From Antedon mediterranea (Eukaryota; Echinodermata; Crinoidea; Comatulida; Antedonidae): a stretch of 64,000 nt of DNA. Both the position numbers and the translations under genes were made by a program. The notes beneath the pieces were generated by a model. It was not told where the DNA came from. It did not search any database and saw nothing but the letters and a program-made list of their open reading frames with translations. Where the stretch lies: assembly GCF_964355755.1 (NCBI RefSeq), contig NC_092676.1, positions 17,218,288-17,282,287 of the forward strand. The letters are read 5' to 3'. Below, piece after piece: positions 49,601 to 58,748 of this stretch (its first letter is position 1; each line of letters opens with the position of its first letter).

Positions 49601-52554
49601 ATAAAATGTTCAGAAAGAACATTATTTTAAAATTAACTGGCCAATTGTGAATAACATATACCTGAATTATTAATTTTAGTTTAGCCTAGGCTTTTATATG
49701 TATTTTTATGGTTGATCTAACATAGGAACACCTATCTTTTCAGTGGGAAATTAAACCATTATTAAAACATGCTTTAGGCCTATACATTTTTTGCCTCATT
49801 GACCACTAAAAAGCAGGTGTTAAGTAGGAAATACAGTAATATTTTGTTTTTAGTTTGAATACATTATTATTTATGGTCAACAATAAAACAACATACCTAG
49901 ATACCAAAAAAAAAATTTAATAGCAAAAAATTATATTTTCCACGAAAACAGATTTAAAAAAAAATCAAATGATTGATTTGCCACATTATTTCACTGAAAA
50001 GTAATATATTTAATATTCCGTCATTAAATATTTAATACAGAGGCGTCATTGTGAAAAGTAAGAATTAATTTATTTATTAATTTATCGTTTAAAATTAATT
50101 AATTAAATTTCAGTATATCACCGGGAGGTTTAGAATTACTGTTCTTTGCCTGATTTGTTTATATATATTAACACAGCAGGCAAAGAACATTAATTCTAAA
50201 CCGCCCGGTGATATACTGAAATTTAATTAATTAATTTGAAATGATAAAGATGAGGAAATCTGTGAGAATGAGAAAAAGTCCCCTCAACCGAGACTCGAAC
50301 TCGGACCGTCTGCTTGTTCAAACACGATTGGATAGCGACTCTTTAACATTCTCAGCGTGGTACGGCGGAACAGCACTAGTCCTCAGTTGTACGCATGCAC
50401 AACAGAGATCAAATTGATACCCCCTCATCTTTCAGTATTTTTATTCACGAGGCGAGATCTCCAAAGAGATACTTTTATATATATAAACACAGTAGGCAAA
50501 GAACATTAATTCTAAACCGCCCGGTGATATACTGAAATTTGAATTAATTAATTTGAAACGATAAAGATGAGGAAATCTGTGAGAATGAGATATATATATA
50601 TATAAAAAAAAAATTGAGGGCTCTACAACATATTAATATATATATATATATATATAAATCCAAAGGCAAATTACTGAAAAAAATGACAATGCTGTGGGTA
50701 TCAGTGGCTGGATCTCAATGGAGATACAAAAATAAAAAGCGAAAAGCTAAATCAAAACGATAAAGTAAACAGCCAGAAAAGTTAGCAGAGCTTTCGGGCA
50801 ACACTAGCCCTTCATCAGTGCAAGTGAAGGAATTTGGATAACGTCAAAGTGAGTGAGTGGCCGAGCGGTTAAGACAGTGGAACCGTAATCACGTAGCCAT
50901 AACATCGGCAGGGGTTCGAGGCTCACTCACTCCATGGTTCTGGTGGTAGAACGAGTTTTCTCGGATAAGGACTATAAACCGTAGGTCCAGTGTACACAAC
51001 TTGCTCGTGTGCACTTTAAAGAACCTAGTACATCTTTCGAGATGAGTAGGGGGTTACCCCGGTGTATTAGTACATCACAGCCACTGATCACCAACTGGGC
51101 CCTCTGGGAGATCAGTCTTTGACTGAAGAGGTTACCCAGTATAAAGATAAAAAAAACAAACAAACAAAGTATAAAGCTGGCAAGTGCTGCCTGGGTGGAC
51201 AGGAATAAAAGAAATATAACAAAGGGAGCCAGGGTGGAGTCTGAATAAGAGTGGAAAACAAAGAAGGTAGCTTGGTAGAGATATAAACAATTTTGGAATG
51301 AGACTAAAAAACAGCTTAAATGGTGGTTAATATTGAAACTTAAATTTTGGTAGTCAATGGAATAATTTGGAATTAATTCTGGGAGTATGTTCCTAATGTT
51401 AAGTCCAAAAGGTTTTGTGGTTTTAAGTAGTAATTCCCGGTGGTTTTCATATATATATAAACACAACAGGCATAGAAATAAATTCCAAACCGCCCGGTGA
51501 TACACTGAAAATTATTTAATTAATTTTTGAAACGATAAAGATGAGGAAATCTGTGAGAATGAGAAAAAGTCGCCCCAACCGAGACTCGAACTCGGCCCAT
51601 CTGCTTGATATGCAGTTGCCCTAACCATTAGACCACTGAAGCTTTCATGGTATTGTTCTTTACTCGATCGGATAACGACCCTTTAACATTCTTGGTGTGG
51701 TACGGTTGGAACACAACTAGTCCTCAGTTGTACGCACGCGCACCAGAGATCAAATTGATACGCCCTCATCTATAATTCAGTATATTTATTCACTAAGCGG
51801 GATCTCGAGAGATACTTATATATATATATAAACACAACAGGCATAGAAATAAATTCCAAACCGCCCGGTGATACACTGAAAATTATTTAATTAATTTTTG
51901 AAACGATAAAGATGAGGAAATCTGTGAGAATGAGAAAAAGTCGCCCCAACCGAGACTCGAACTCGGCCCGTCTGCTTGATATGCAGTTTCCCTAACCATT
52001 AGACCACGGAGGCTTTCATGGTATTGTTCTTTACTTGATCGGATAACGACCCTTTAACATTCTCGGTGTGGTACGGTTGGAACACAACTAGTCCTCAGTT
52101 GTACGCACGCGCACCAGAGATCAAATTGATACGCTCTCATCTATAATTCAGTATATTTATTCACTAAGCGGGATCTCGAGAGATACTTTTATATATATAT
52201 AAACACAACAGGCATAGAAATAAATTCCAAACCGCCCGGTGATACACTGAAAATTATTTAATTAATTTTTGAAACGATAAAGATGAGGAAATATGTGAGA
52301 ATGAGAAAAAGTTGCCCCAACCGAGACTCGAACTCGGACCGTCTGCTTGATATGCAGTTGCCCTAACCATTAGACCACTGAGGCTTTCATGGTATTGTTC
52401 TTTTACTCGATCGGATAACGACCCTTTCACATTCTCGGCGTGGTACGGTTGGAACACAACTAGTCCTCAGTTGTACGCACGCGCACCAGAGATCAAATTG
52501 ATATATATATATATATGATGAAGAAGGGCTAGTGTTGCCCGAAAGCTCTGCTAA

Positions 52555-52592
<38 letters not shown>

Positions 52593-55500
52593 TATGTTGT
52601 AGAGCCCTCTATTTTTTACCTGATCTCTTTATAGTGAAGGTAGTGGTTTACCTGTTCTCGTTTTACTATTATCAAAAAGATTAATCAATCTTTAAACATT
52701 TATGAATAATAATGATTTAAACTGCACTTAAAATCAGGCCTTGATTATAGAAGCACTCTAAAAATTGGCTAAGTAGAGAGATTCTTTTTAATCTTTATGT
52801 ATTGTCACTTTAGAATCAACTTTAACACTGTATAATCTAGTTTATGAGTGTGGCTGTTGAAATTTGCTAATACTATCTCATTTATTACATTTTCCGGAAA
52901 TAAGAATATATTTGGCATTTAGGAGATGTTAAAAAAAAAGTGGTTTTTTGACAAAATTGCTTCATAGCTTTATTGTTGAGTTTTTTTTTTTTTTTTTGAT
53001 ACAAATTTGAAATTTGTGTATGTGTCCGATATCATCGCCAGGGCACTCTCTCTCCTTTGACAACTAAAATGATGAACTATGAACTAGTTTTTGATCTTTT
53101 TTTACAGTTTTGATCTAATGTTTTGTTAGCTGCCTGTGATCACATACAGTAGTTCATTTATAGTCAATATTTTCTATTTCTAAATTCACAATTCTAGTAC
53201 CCTCTGATAGTTTTATGCTTCCTTTGAAATGTTTGTAAAGTGTTAAATAGACTAGAATATATTCTATCCATTCCACAAATAGAAAACTGTAAATGTTGAA
53301 GGCTATAGGTACTAGGTTCATACAAAAATATGTGGCACTCACAGAGTGGATGTATTATAAACAGCGCACAGTACTGGTTGGTTTTCGAACATGCAACGGT
53401 TACCACCAGAATGTGCAGTACCAATTAATGTGCAACGGTAAAACTTGATCATACAATGTACCACCTAATCGTACAATGTACCACATAATCATACAATGTA
53501 AATGTTAAATGTATTATCCTGGTTCTCAAGCTTAACTGGAAAATGAGGAAATTCAGATTAGGCCTTCCACGGACCCACAGCAGACAGCAGTGCAGTGCCT
53601 ACAAGAACAGCACAGCGGGAGACGATCCCCTACTCTTTTTGAATAGTGTACCAAGTTCTTTAACACTTTGACTGCCAGAGGTTTTTCCAGTTTGAAACTG
53701 CCACCGCCAGCGTTTATAGCCCAATTCGATGTTTTTATTAAAGATGATTGAAACTATGTATGTGATCTGATTTACATATAATTTAGACTAAAATAATCAT
53801 ATAGATTTTAGCTTTACAATGGCACCAAGAACGATTTTCAAATCGCAATATGTAAATCGTAATAGTAAAATGAAAGTAACCCACTTTTTGAGTTTTTCGT
53901 AGTTTCGCGCAAGAAAGTCGAGATAGTCGCGATTTTGTGCAAGACATCACAATATGAAAATATCGCCCGGTGAGATCAACAAACAACGAAAACGTTACTT
54001 ACACGGCACCGGTAGGCCTATAAAAACAAGTTATCACTATCTAAAAATGTATTACATTTTATAAATCATAAATCTTACATCAATGTTTCGCCAAAATCCA
54101 CATAGTAAAGACACCAGGCCTAGTTAACTAGGCCTAAAGTTGGTCCGGAACCGTTTTACGACTAGGCCTAGGCTATAGCCTAGTACTACTAGCCTAGCTA
54201 GTAAACTGATGATAATATTCATACCATTTCTAAACTAGTTTGTTGCGTGAAACTCGGTCACTTACAGTGAAACACCAAAACAATTAGGGTATACATACAA
54301 TAATAAAATTAAAGACTTCTTATTGAATATTCATCCATTATTTTTTATTCAGATAACAAACAAACATGCCAATCCACATTACCTTTGTAATGCTTCGGCG
54401 GCATAGCTAGCGCGCGACCGATACACAATGCGCCAAACCATCGCTGTACGCGCTACTGTGATGCGCGGTGCATGTTTTTGCGACAGGTACCATTTTGACA
54501 ATCGTTCGTAACCAGATTAGTTACTTTCAAAAGGTAAAAAATTCACGGTCCAGACCGAATTTAGTGTCCATATTTATAGTATATACCAATAATTAACCTA
54601 TCTACCGGATTTCGTAAAAAAACGCGAAAAACGAAGATCTTCGTGTTTGGCAGTCAAGCGTTGTGTTTCCAAAAACGAAGATCTTCGTGTTTGGCAGTCA
54701 AAGTGTTAATGTGCTGCTGCACTGCTAAGTACATGGCACCAACGACTTTACATCCCATCCGAAGGATGAAGCATCTTGCCTGAAGGATGCAATTATTATG
54801 GTACAGATAACCTCGAACCCATGCCTATCACATGCTAGTTCGATATTATCATGCAGTCATCACTCTCTGGTGTATATACAGCACCTCAGGCCCGTATGCA
54901 GGGGGGGTGCGTTGGGTGCAGACGCACCCCCCCAAGTCCCAAAAGGTCCACTTTTTCCTCGGTTGGTATTTTTTCTTGTCTTGTTTAACTAAAGACAATA
55001 TCATTATATATACAAAATTTACATTATCAATGGTATACAAACAAAAATATGCTAATATAAAATGAAAAAATACCGGTAATTAAATTACGGAATCTGAACT
55101 GACTACAAACTCGATGTAAAACATGCGCAGTCGATCATGTGACGACAAGTAATAGCTTAGCGCTTCATGTACGCGGTAAAGTGTTTGCTGGAGAAATACA
55201 GACAACTTAACGTCAGGGAACACGTGTACTTTTTGTCGGGGAATATAATATACAGTAAAAAGCGTTCGCGTTCACTTCGTAGCTAGCTTCAGCGCCTAGA
55301 AAACCGCGACGTTTCATTGACCGTGAGAGTACGTCAGAGTGATATTATGCACTTTATATGCATTCATTATTGCCAGCGATCTAACTTACTACTAAACAAT
55401 AGCTAGGTACGCACTTGTCTGGCGGTATCCCTTTGTACGAATCGTTCAACGTTGGGTCGAGACGCGTGATATCAAGTTTCATCCAGGGACCAAAATGTGT

Positions 55501-58500
55501 AATGTGTTATTTTCCAGGCGAAGTTTACCGACGGTTACGTCGTGTACTGCGTCGACGTACGCTACACTACAGCAAAAACGAATTATGTTAATTGTTCGTT
55601 TGTTCACCAATTTTTTAATTTACAAGTAACCTTCTGTACCGTGGGGCACCTAAAATAAATTGTTCATCCATTACTAAACAAAAAAACATGCCATTTTCGC
55701 TTAGCCAACATTATAGCTATAGTTATTACATTTTCAATATCCTGTATGTCATGAATTTCTCACCACTCGGAAGTCCAGATGGTACGCATGCATACACCTG
55801 GGAGGAATAAACTTTTTTCCCCGACTGAAAAAGGTCTACGCTTGCGTTTTTTAAGCCTCTAGGCCTGCAATTTTTTGAAGACCTGCAGCTCTAGTTTTAA
55901 ACATTTTCTTAGCTCAGCCCCAACAATAAAGCTGGTCATATTTCGAAGAACAAGAAGTACATTTTCCGGGACCTAACATCTCTATTTTTCAAACATTTCT
56001 TAGCTCAGTCACAACCCATGATAGGGACTTATATATTTTTTTTCATGTTTTGAAGTATAATAAGTCCAATTTCCGGGACCTCCAACTCTATTTTTCAAAT
56101 TTTTCTTTGGATTGAAACAGTCATCGCGCATCGTTTTTTTGCACGCAGTATTTTATTTATGCATTATAAAAAATGGAAAAAATGGCTACCCTAAATCTGA
56201 TTAAAAAGACCTCAAATGACGCTAGAACGCGTTGCCGGGGGCCCTTGGCGGCCCTTGGCCCTCAGCCTAGTGATGCTCGCTTCGCTCGCATAGCCCCCTC
56301 GTCGGGGAATGTAGCCCCCGCGTCGGGAAGATCCTGGCGCCACCCCTGCTGAGTTGGCCTCATCATGAAAGCGTTAAGTTCTGGTGTCCATCGTTCAACT
56401 AGCCCAAGCCACAACAGAGAGTCTTACATCAGTCTTTAGAACGTCAAATAACGCAAATTTTTTCAGGGCCTTCGGCCCCTGGACCCTAACCGGGGGCCCT
56501 TGGCGGCCCCCTGGCCCCCAGCCATTGTTGCTCGCTTCGCTCGCACCCCCCCATTATAAATGCTGCATACGGGCCTACACCTGCTGCTAATTCTAGATGG
56601 TCTCCCATCCAGAACGCAACCGTCCCAATGTTGTTTAACTTCAGTGATCCGATGAGAACCGGTGTTTCAACGCGCTATGGCCATACCACCTAATGAGGTT
56701 AGATTGAAATAATGCATGGCATGTGATATGGAACCAATCACCATCATCTTCCTATACTGTGCAGAATATTTTTTGAGTACAGTATAGTCGCACATGACAA
56801 GGATACACTTAGTAATAGTATTATTATAAATTGTGTATGTTATTTGATTGACAGCTGCAGTATCTTGAACATTTGACCCCCAGATCGAATTGCATTTTGG
56901 GTAATGCAAACCACTAATTTAAACTGTTATTTGGAAGCACAATTTAGCTTAAATGCGGTTGCGTTGACCTAAAAATTATGACATTTTAAATAAACAGATT
57001 ATTCGGCGCTATGCAGCAGAAACAAGCCCCTAGTAAGTAACTGTACACCTTGTAAATCTTTATAGTGCAGTGCAGTGATTTCACCCAATTCATGTCAATG
57101 ACTTGACGTTGACTTATTTCTCATACAGCTATGCTATTATTAAACAAACCTTCTCAATCCAGTTCCTTTTTAAGCTTACAATTTATTCTAGGAGTGTGCT
57201 TGCTCTAGGCTTTGAATGTGTTTATTTTACAGTTGAAGGGGACAATTTAAATTTATTATTGCAGAATAATTGTCTTATATCATAAAACTGATCAGAATGT
57301 ATTTCCAACCCAATAAATTACCATGTTTTGTAGAATTTGGGGTGTTGTTGCTGGCTAAATATGTTTATTCCTTGAAAAACATTTTTTTTCATGTTAAATA
57401 TTTTGATAAATAGAATTGTAAATCGTAACCTCTAAATTTACTGGGCATAAAAACCTAAGGCTACAATTTGCCTACTATTTTCTCGTTCATACAAATAGTT
57501 ACACATTCTACAAATAAACATATCTAAAATTATATTGTAGTTCAATCAACTCCAGAATGACTGTTTAATACTAGTGAATAAAATATTAAATTCTAAGAAC
57601 TCATAAATATAGCCTATATGTTCAATCTGTCATCGTTACTCAATTGACTAAACCCAATGGTCTTCCAACAAAATTATCTTTGAACTATTTTCTAAGAATT
57701 TTATGAAATGTTTACTACTTGCCATGTTTTTTTATTTGTAGTGTATTTTACCCTTTTAGTGTCGTATTGTCTGTATTTACCGATCATATTTGATCATGTT
57801 TTATACGCGACAAGAAGACAATCTTCGGGCCAGAGTGCTTGATAAAATAAAATAATTGAATTGAATTCAACAAATTTTATACAATTTTTTTTCTACAATT
57901 TATTGTAATTTTGATTTTACAATTTCTAAAAAAATATGATGTATCGATATATTGTACACGGTACTATTGGCAGTATTGACACATAGTAAACAAATCGGCA
58001 ATCAAAATTGATTTACTCACAACAAACACAAATTTATATTTATAATAAATGATGATTTTTAATATCTGTACAATAAAAATGTTTACTTTGGTATTCTTCC
58101 AAAAGTAACAATAAAAATAAATTTTGTATCTTTTATTTAGTGAGCTATTTCACTTAAAATTTTTCACTTTAATTTTTTATATTGTTAATGAAGTTTTTTC
58201 CATAAGTAGTATTTCCCTATAGGATACTTTACAAATGTTAAAGTATGTTTTCCATTTGTAAAAGATAAAAAGAAATTCTTGCTGTATTTCACATTTTATA
58301 ATTTTTGGTCACCTAAAGATGACCCCACATCTATCTTATGCTAGCTTAACAAATACTTTAAATTGTCTCATGTTTTCCTTGCTGAACAAACCTACTGTAT
58401 AGCTCCTCTGGGACTCTTGCTTTCTCATCACAATATCAGTTTTATTTTTCTTTTGCTAGGTTATAAATGTGCAATTACAGTCAATTTCTATTCAGTAAAC

Positions 58501-58610
58501 TTTGATAAACAACTTTTATTCAATTACAGTCAATTTCTATTCAGTAAACTTTGATAAACAACTTTTATTCAATTTTCAGATGTTCCAAATGCCGGAAAGA
58601 AGCTAGTAAG
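40697..58610 (+). CDS. APEX1: AP endonuclease 1, eight coding exons visible, 3' half outside the window
   Basis: The main endonuclease of base excision repair, cutting 5' to abasic sites. Exons are 40697-40717, 41805-41849, 41990-42034, 42231-42313, 42980-43037, 44037-44235, 48056-48127 and 58580-58610 (about 184 residues so far). The N-terminus has an SV40-like nuclear signal (PPKKRK) and a polar tail. The catalytic fold starts at [14 protein letters not shown], with the active-site Asn. [12 protein letters not shown] carries the metal-binding Glu. [31 protein letters not shown] and [12 protein letters not shown] follow. The active-site Tyr codon is split across intron 7 (T|AT). The GDLNVAH-like block and the catalytic His are not found before 64000, so the gene continues. 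Exons 2 and 3 end in GC donors. Intron 6 (3.8 kb) and intron 7 (10.5 kb) are full of mobile elements. An upstream in-phase ATG at 40493 would add 68 residues. Confidence 0.95.
41805..41849 (+). CDS. APEX1: APEX1 microexon 2 (45 nt, GC donor)
   Basis: Fifteen codons, [15 protein letters not shown], phase 0 at both ends. The acceptor is TTTTCAG. The donor is AAG followed by GCAAGT, the classic GC-AG form; a GT further on would put the next exon out of frame. Compare the next exon. Confidence 0.85.
41990..42034 (+). CDS. APEX1: APEX1 microexon 3 (45 nt, GC donor)
   Basis: Fifteen codons, [15 protein letters not shown], phase 0 at both ends. The acceptor is TTTTTAG. The donor is AAG followed by GCTAGT. 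The only nearby GT (GTAAAT, four bases on) would force a stop in exon 4. It has the same length, phase and residue pattern as exon 2, 140 bp upstream. Confidence 0.8.
43285..43592 (-). mobile_element. tRNA-headed SINE with Deu-like core, copy B
   Basis: Complement of the family at 28886. The head is near 43520-43590 (ATTATGCAGCCATAACATCG, CGAGTGAGTGAGCG). The core has ACCTAAATACATCTTTCGAG and GAGTAGTGGGGTTACACC. The tail is near 43290. It lies in APEX1 intron 5. Confidence 0.85.
43851..44000. mobile_element. MITE family M1, copy 6
   Basis: Left end AAGCTCTGTCTACACTATCA and right end TTTGATAGTGTAGACTGGGT. The centre has TGCCCAAATATGGTAGTGAT, partly duplicated. The right end is about 36 bp before APEX1 exon 6. 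Confidence 0.8.
44268..47566. mobile_element. 3.3-kb element with terminal arrays of CGTATACG
   Basis: The ends are inverted: CCCTTTGCAAAAAAGCCGTA on the left at 44276 and TACCGTTTTTTTGCAAAGGG on the right. Each end is followed inward by about 200-240 bp packed with the 8-bp palindrome CGTATACG and one-base variants, roughly ten per arm (44290-44475 and 47335-47550). The interior (44480-47270) has AGGCCTAG clusters and a GC-rich stretch (44880-45060), but no transposase I can name. The CCCTTTGC end recalls piggyBac, but the flanks (GATT and TTGC) are not TTAA, so the superfamily is open. It sits in APEX1 intron 6. Two independent solo elements flanking the interval are an alternative. Confidence 0.65.
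48205..48345 (-). repeat. Dispersed repeat shared with 50655-50770
   Basis: The complement reads AAAGGCAAATTACTGAAAGA, then GGATCTCAATGGAAATACAA and AAAGCTAAATGAAAACGAT, in the order seen at 50660-50762. The hammerhead-like motif that follows the second copy is not visible here. Confidence 0.65.
50103..50225. repeat. Inverted repeat around a TA-rich loop
   Basis: AATTTCAGTATATCACCGGG on the left is answered by CCCGGTGATATACTGAAATT on the right. TTCTTTGCCTG and CAGGCAAAGAA lie next to a loop of about 25 bp. The right arm leads into the first copy of the repeat unit with the damaged tRNA-like part (50279-50318). Confidence 0.8.
50782..50819 (-). ncRNA. Hammerhead-ribozyme-like motif
   Basis: The minus strand reads CTGATGA, then AGGGCTAGTGTTGCCC, which can form a GGGC/GCCC stem II. 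GAAA follows, then GCTCTGC as a short stem III and TA as a possible cleavage dinucleotide. The order fits a type I hammerhead with a very short stem III, as reported in Penelope-like elements. One extra A before stem II and the lack of a clear stem I leave activity in doubt. Confidence 0.45.
50847..51168 (+). mobile_element. tRNA-headed SINE with Deu-like core, copy C
   Basis: The best-preserved head: GTGAGTGAGTGGCCGAGCGG then TTAAGAC (A box), GGGGTTCGAGGC (B box) and closing CTCACTCAC. The core has GTGCACTTTAAAGAACCTAG and GAGTAGGGGGTTACCCCGG. The tail is an AAACAAACAAACAAAG run. The head looks like a Ser/Leu-type tRNA with a long variable arm. Confidence 0.9.
51571..51642 (-). tRNA. tRNA-like sequence, unit 1
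   Basis: 72 nt. The minus strand has acceptor GCTTCAG / TTGGGGC (with G-T pairs), A box TGGTCTAATGGTTAGGGC, T arm CCGAG-TTCGAGT-CTCGG and a TTTTT stop just after. The anticodon loop ATATCAA would give anticodon ATC, which is not a usual animal tRNA. It is more likely a tRNA-derived repeat than a working tRNA. Confidence 0.5.
51942..52013 (-). tRNA. tRNA-like sequence, unit 2
   Basis: Same layout as unit 1. The acceptor is GCCTCCG against TTGGGGC, with one mismatch. The D arm carries GGGAAA instead of GGGCAA, and the anticodon loop is again ATATCAA. Confidence 0.5.
52313..52384 (-). tRNA. tRNA-like sequence, unit 3 (best pairing)
   Basis: Acceptor GCCTCAG pairs fully (with G-T) to TTGGGGC. 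D stem GTCT/GGGC, anticodon stem CTGC/GCAG, T stem CCGAG/CTCGG and discriminator A follow, then CTTTTTC. It could still be transcribed by Pol III. The open frame reported over this area (52254-52457) is an artefact of the tRNA-like sequence. Confidence 0.55.
52517..52556 (+). ncRNA. Degraded hammerhead-like motif, inverted copy
   Basis: TGATGAAGAAGGGC then TAGTGTTGCCCGAAAGCTCT. The core has extra bases compared with 50782-50819, so it is unlikely to be active. It is inverted relative to that copy. Confidence 0.4.
53664..54705. mobile_element. piggyBac-like non-autonomous element with TTAA duplication
   Basis: TTAA at 53660-53663 and at 54706-54709 flank inverted ends CACTTTGACTGCCA and TGGCAGTCAAAGTG. 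The length is 1042 bp. Near the right end CGAAGATCTTCGTGTTTGGC occurs twice, which looks like a duplicated terminus. The interior has AGGCCTAG clusters (54115-54190) and no open frame of note. The TTAA site is the one inside the SINE core word CACATTAAAGAAC. Confidence 0.8.
54887..56577. mobile_element. hAT-like non-autonomous element, 1.7 kb
   Basis: Inverted ends CAGGCCCGTATGCAG and CTGCATACGGGCCTA, with a 5-bp CACCT on both sides as target duplication. The left end runs into a G tract and the right end into a C tract, as in many hAT ends of the CAGGCCCGTA type. Five-base duplications are known for the hAT5 group. The interior has three spaced TTTCCGGGACCT / CTATTTTTCAAA repeats (55855-56105) and two GCTCGCTTCGCTCGC palindromes. 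No transposase is present. Confidence 0.7.
56578..56697 (-). rRNA. 5S rRNA-derived sequence (SINE head), not a working 5S gene
   Basis: The minus strand follows 5S rRNA from the GGCCATA start through the box A and box C words. It differs at many sites and its last bases lie on the far side of the hAT-like insertion (54870-54886, TGCTGTATA). It is best read as the head of a SINE3-type element. Confidence 0.75.
57780..57878 (+). mobile_element. LINE 3' end with TTGAATTGAATT tail
   Basis: The sequence TACGCGACAAGAAGACAATC, then GATAAAATAAAATAATTGAA and TTGAATTC, is the 3' UTR and microsatellite tail typical of CR1/L2-like LINEs. The element at 3200-4165 has a tail of the same kind. No coding part remains. 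Confidence 0.5.
58472..58579 (+). repeat. Tandem 49-bp duplication ending at an APEX1 splice acceptor
   Basis: CAATTACAGTCAATTTCTAT followed by TCAGTAAACTTTGATAAAC occurs at 58472-58520 and 58521-58569. A third start, CAATTTTCAG, supplies the acceptor of exon 8. Each copy therefore contains decoy AG sites (ACAG, TTCAG). Confidence 0.85.
58580..58610 (+). CDS. APEX1: APEX1 microexon 8 (31 nt)
   Basis: Completes the Tyr codon and encodes [10 protein letters not shown] up to a split codon. The acceptor is AATTTTCAG and the donor GTAAAC. It is the last exon found. The next should begin with the rest of an Arg codon and a LEYR-like sequence, beyond this window. Confidence 0.9.
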
Positions 58611-58748
58611 GTAAACCATTATTTACTTTATCTGTTTTTTAGTCATATTTGGTAGATAGTCAAAATGACAATTTTTAAAACTACAGACAAAGACAAGGAT
58701 TCTCAACATATCATTAGAATCAGGCGTTTTGGGCCCGGGTGTGTTCTT

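Larger units (their letters stand above)
51451..52505 (-). repeat. Three tandem 371-bp units, each with a tRNA-like gene
   Basis: Units begin at about 51451, 51822 and 52193 with the same TATATATAAACACAACAGGC and are nearly identical. Each holds CCAAACCGCCCGGTGATACA, a tRNA-like sequence on the minus strand, and GTACGCACGCGCACCAGAGA. Two more diverged units (50152 and 50483, period about 331) carry only the outer part or a broken tRNA-like half. Confidence 0.85.
50613..52616. mobile_element. 2-kb composite bounded by inverted repeats, TA tracts and hammerhead-like motifs
   Basis: The left boundary GAGGGCTCTACAACATATTA plus a TA tract (50617-50656) is mirrored by the right one (52561-52612). 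Just inside are inverted copies of a motif with GCTAGTGTTGCCCGAAAGCT (50782-50819 minus, 52517-52556 plus). Between them lie a tRNA-headed SINE (50847-51168), an unassigned 280-bp stretch and three 371-bp tRNA-like units. The boundary and motif together suggest Penelope-like or retrozyme-like ends. No reverse transcriptase or GIY-YIG domain is visible. Confidence 0.5.
53563..56697 (-). mobile_element. 5S rRNA-headed Deu-type SINE, split by two DNA transposons
   Basis: Read on the minus strand, the SINE pieces are 56697-56578 (5S head), 54886-54706 (head end and first part of core) and 53663-53563 (rest of core). The head shows GGTATGGCCATAG, CACCGGTTCTCATCGGATCA, CTGAAGTTAAACAAC (box A) and GGATGGGAGACC (box C). 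The core shows CTTCGGATGGGATGT, GCAGCACATTAAAGAAC and GAGTAGGGGATCG. The same core follows a tRNA head at 28886 and 50847. The hAT-like element at 54887 and the piggyBac-like element at 53664 interrupt it cleanly, so removing both restores one continuous SINE. Confidence 0.8.

Noticed and set aside
50972-51505. 177-aa open frame on the minus strand
   Set aside because: It runs through a SINE, an unassigned repeat and the start of the 371-bp unit. No conserved domain is seen.
52254-52457. 67-aa open frame ending in a GPSSSLGWG-type sequence
   Set aside because: It is a translation of the tRNA-like sequence on that strand, a common artefact.
56578-56697. A functional 5S rRNA gene
   Set aside because: Many substitutions, interruption by a transposon before its 3' end, and a SINE core behind it.
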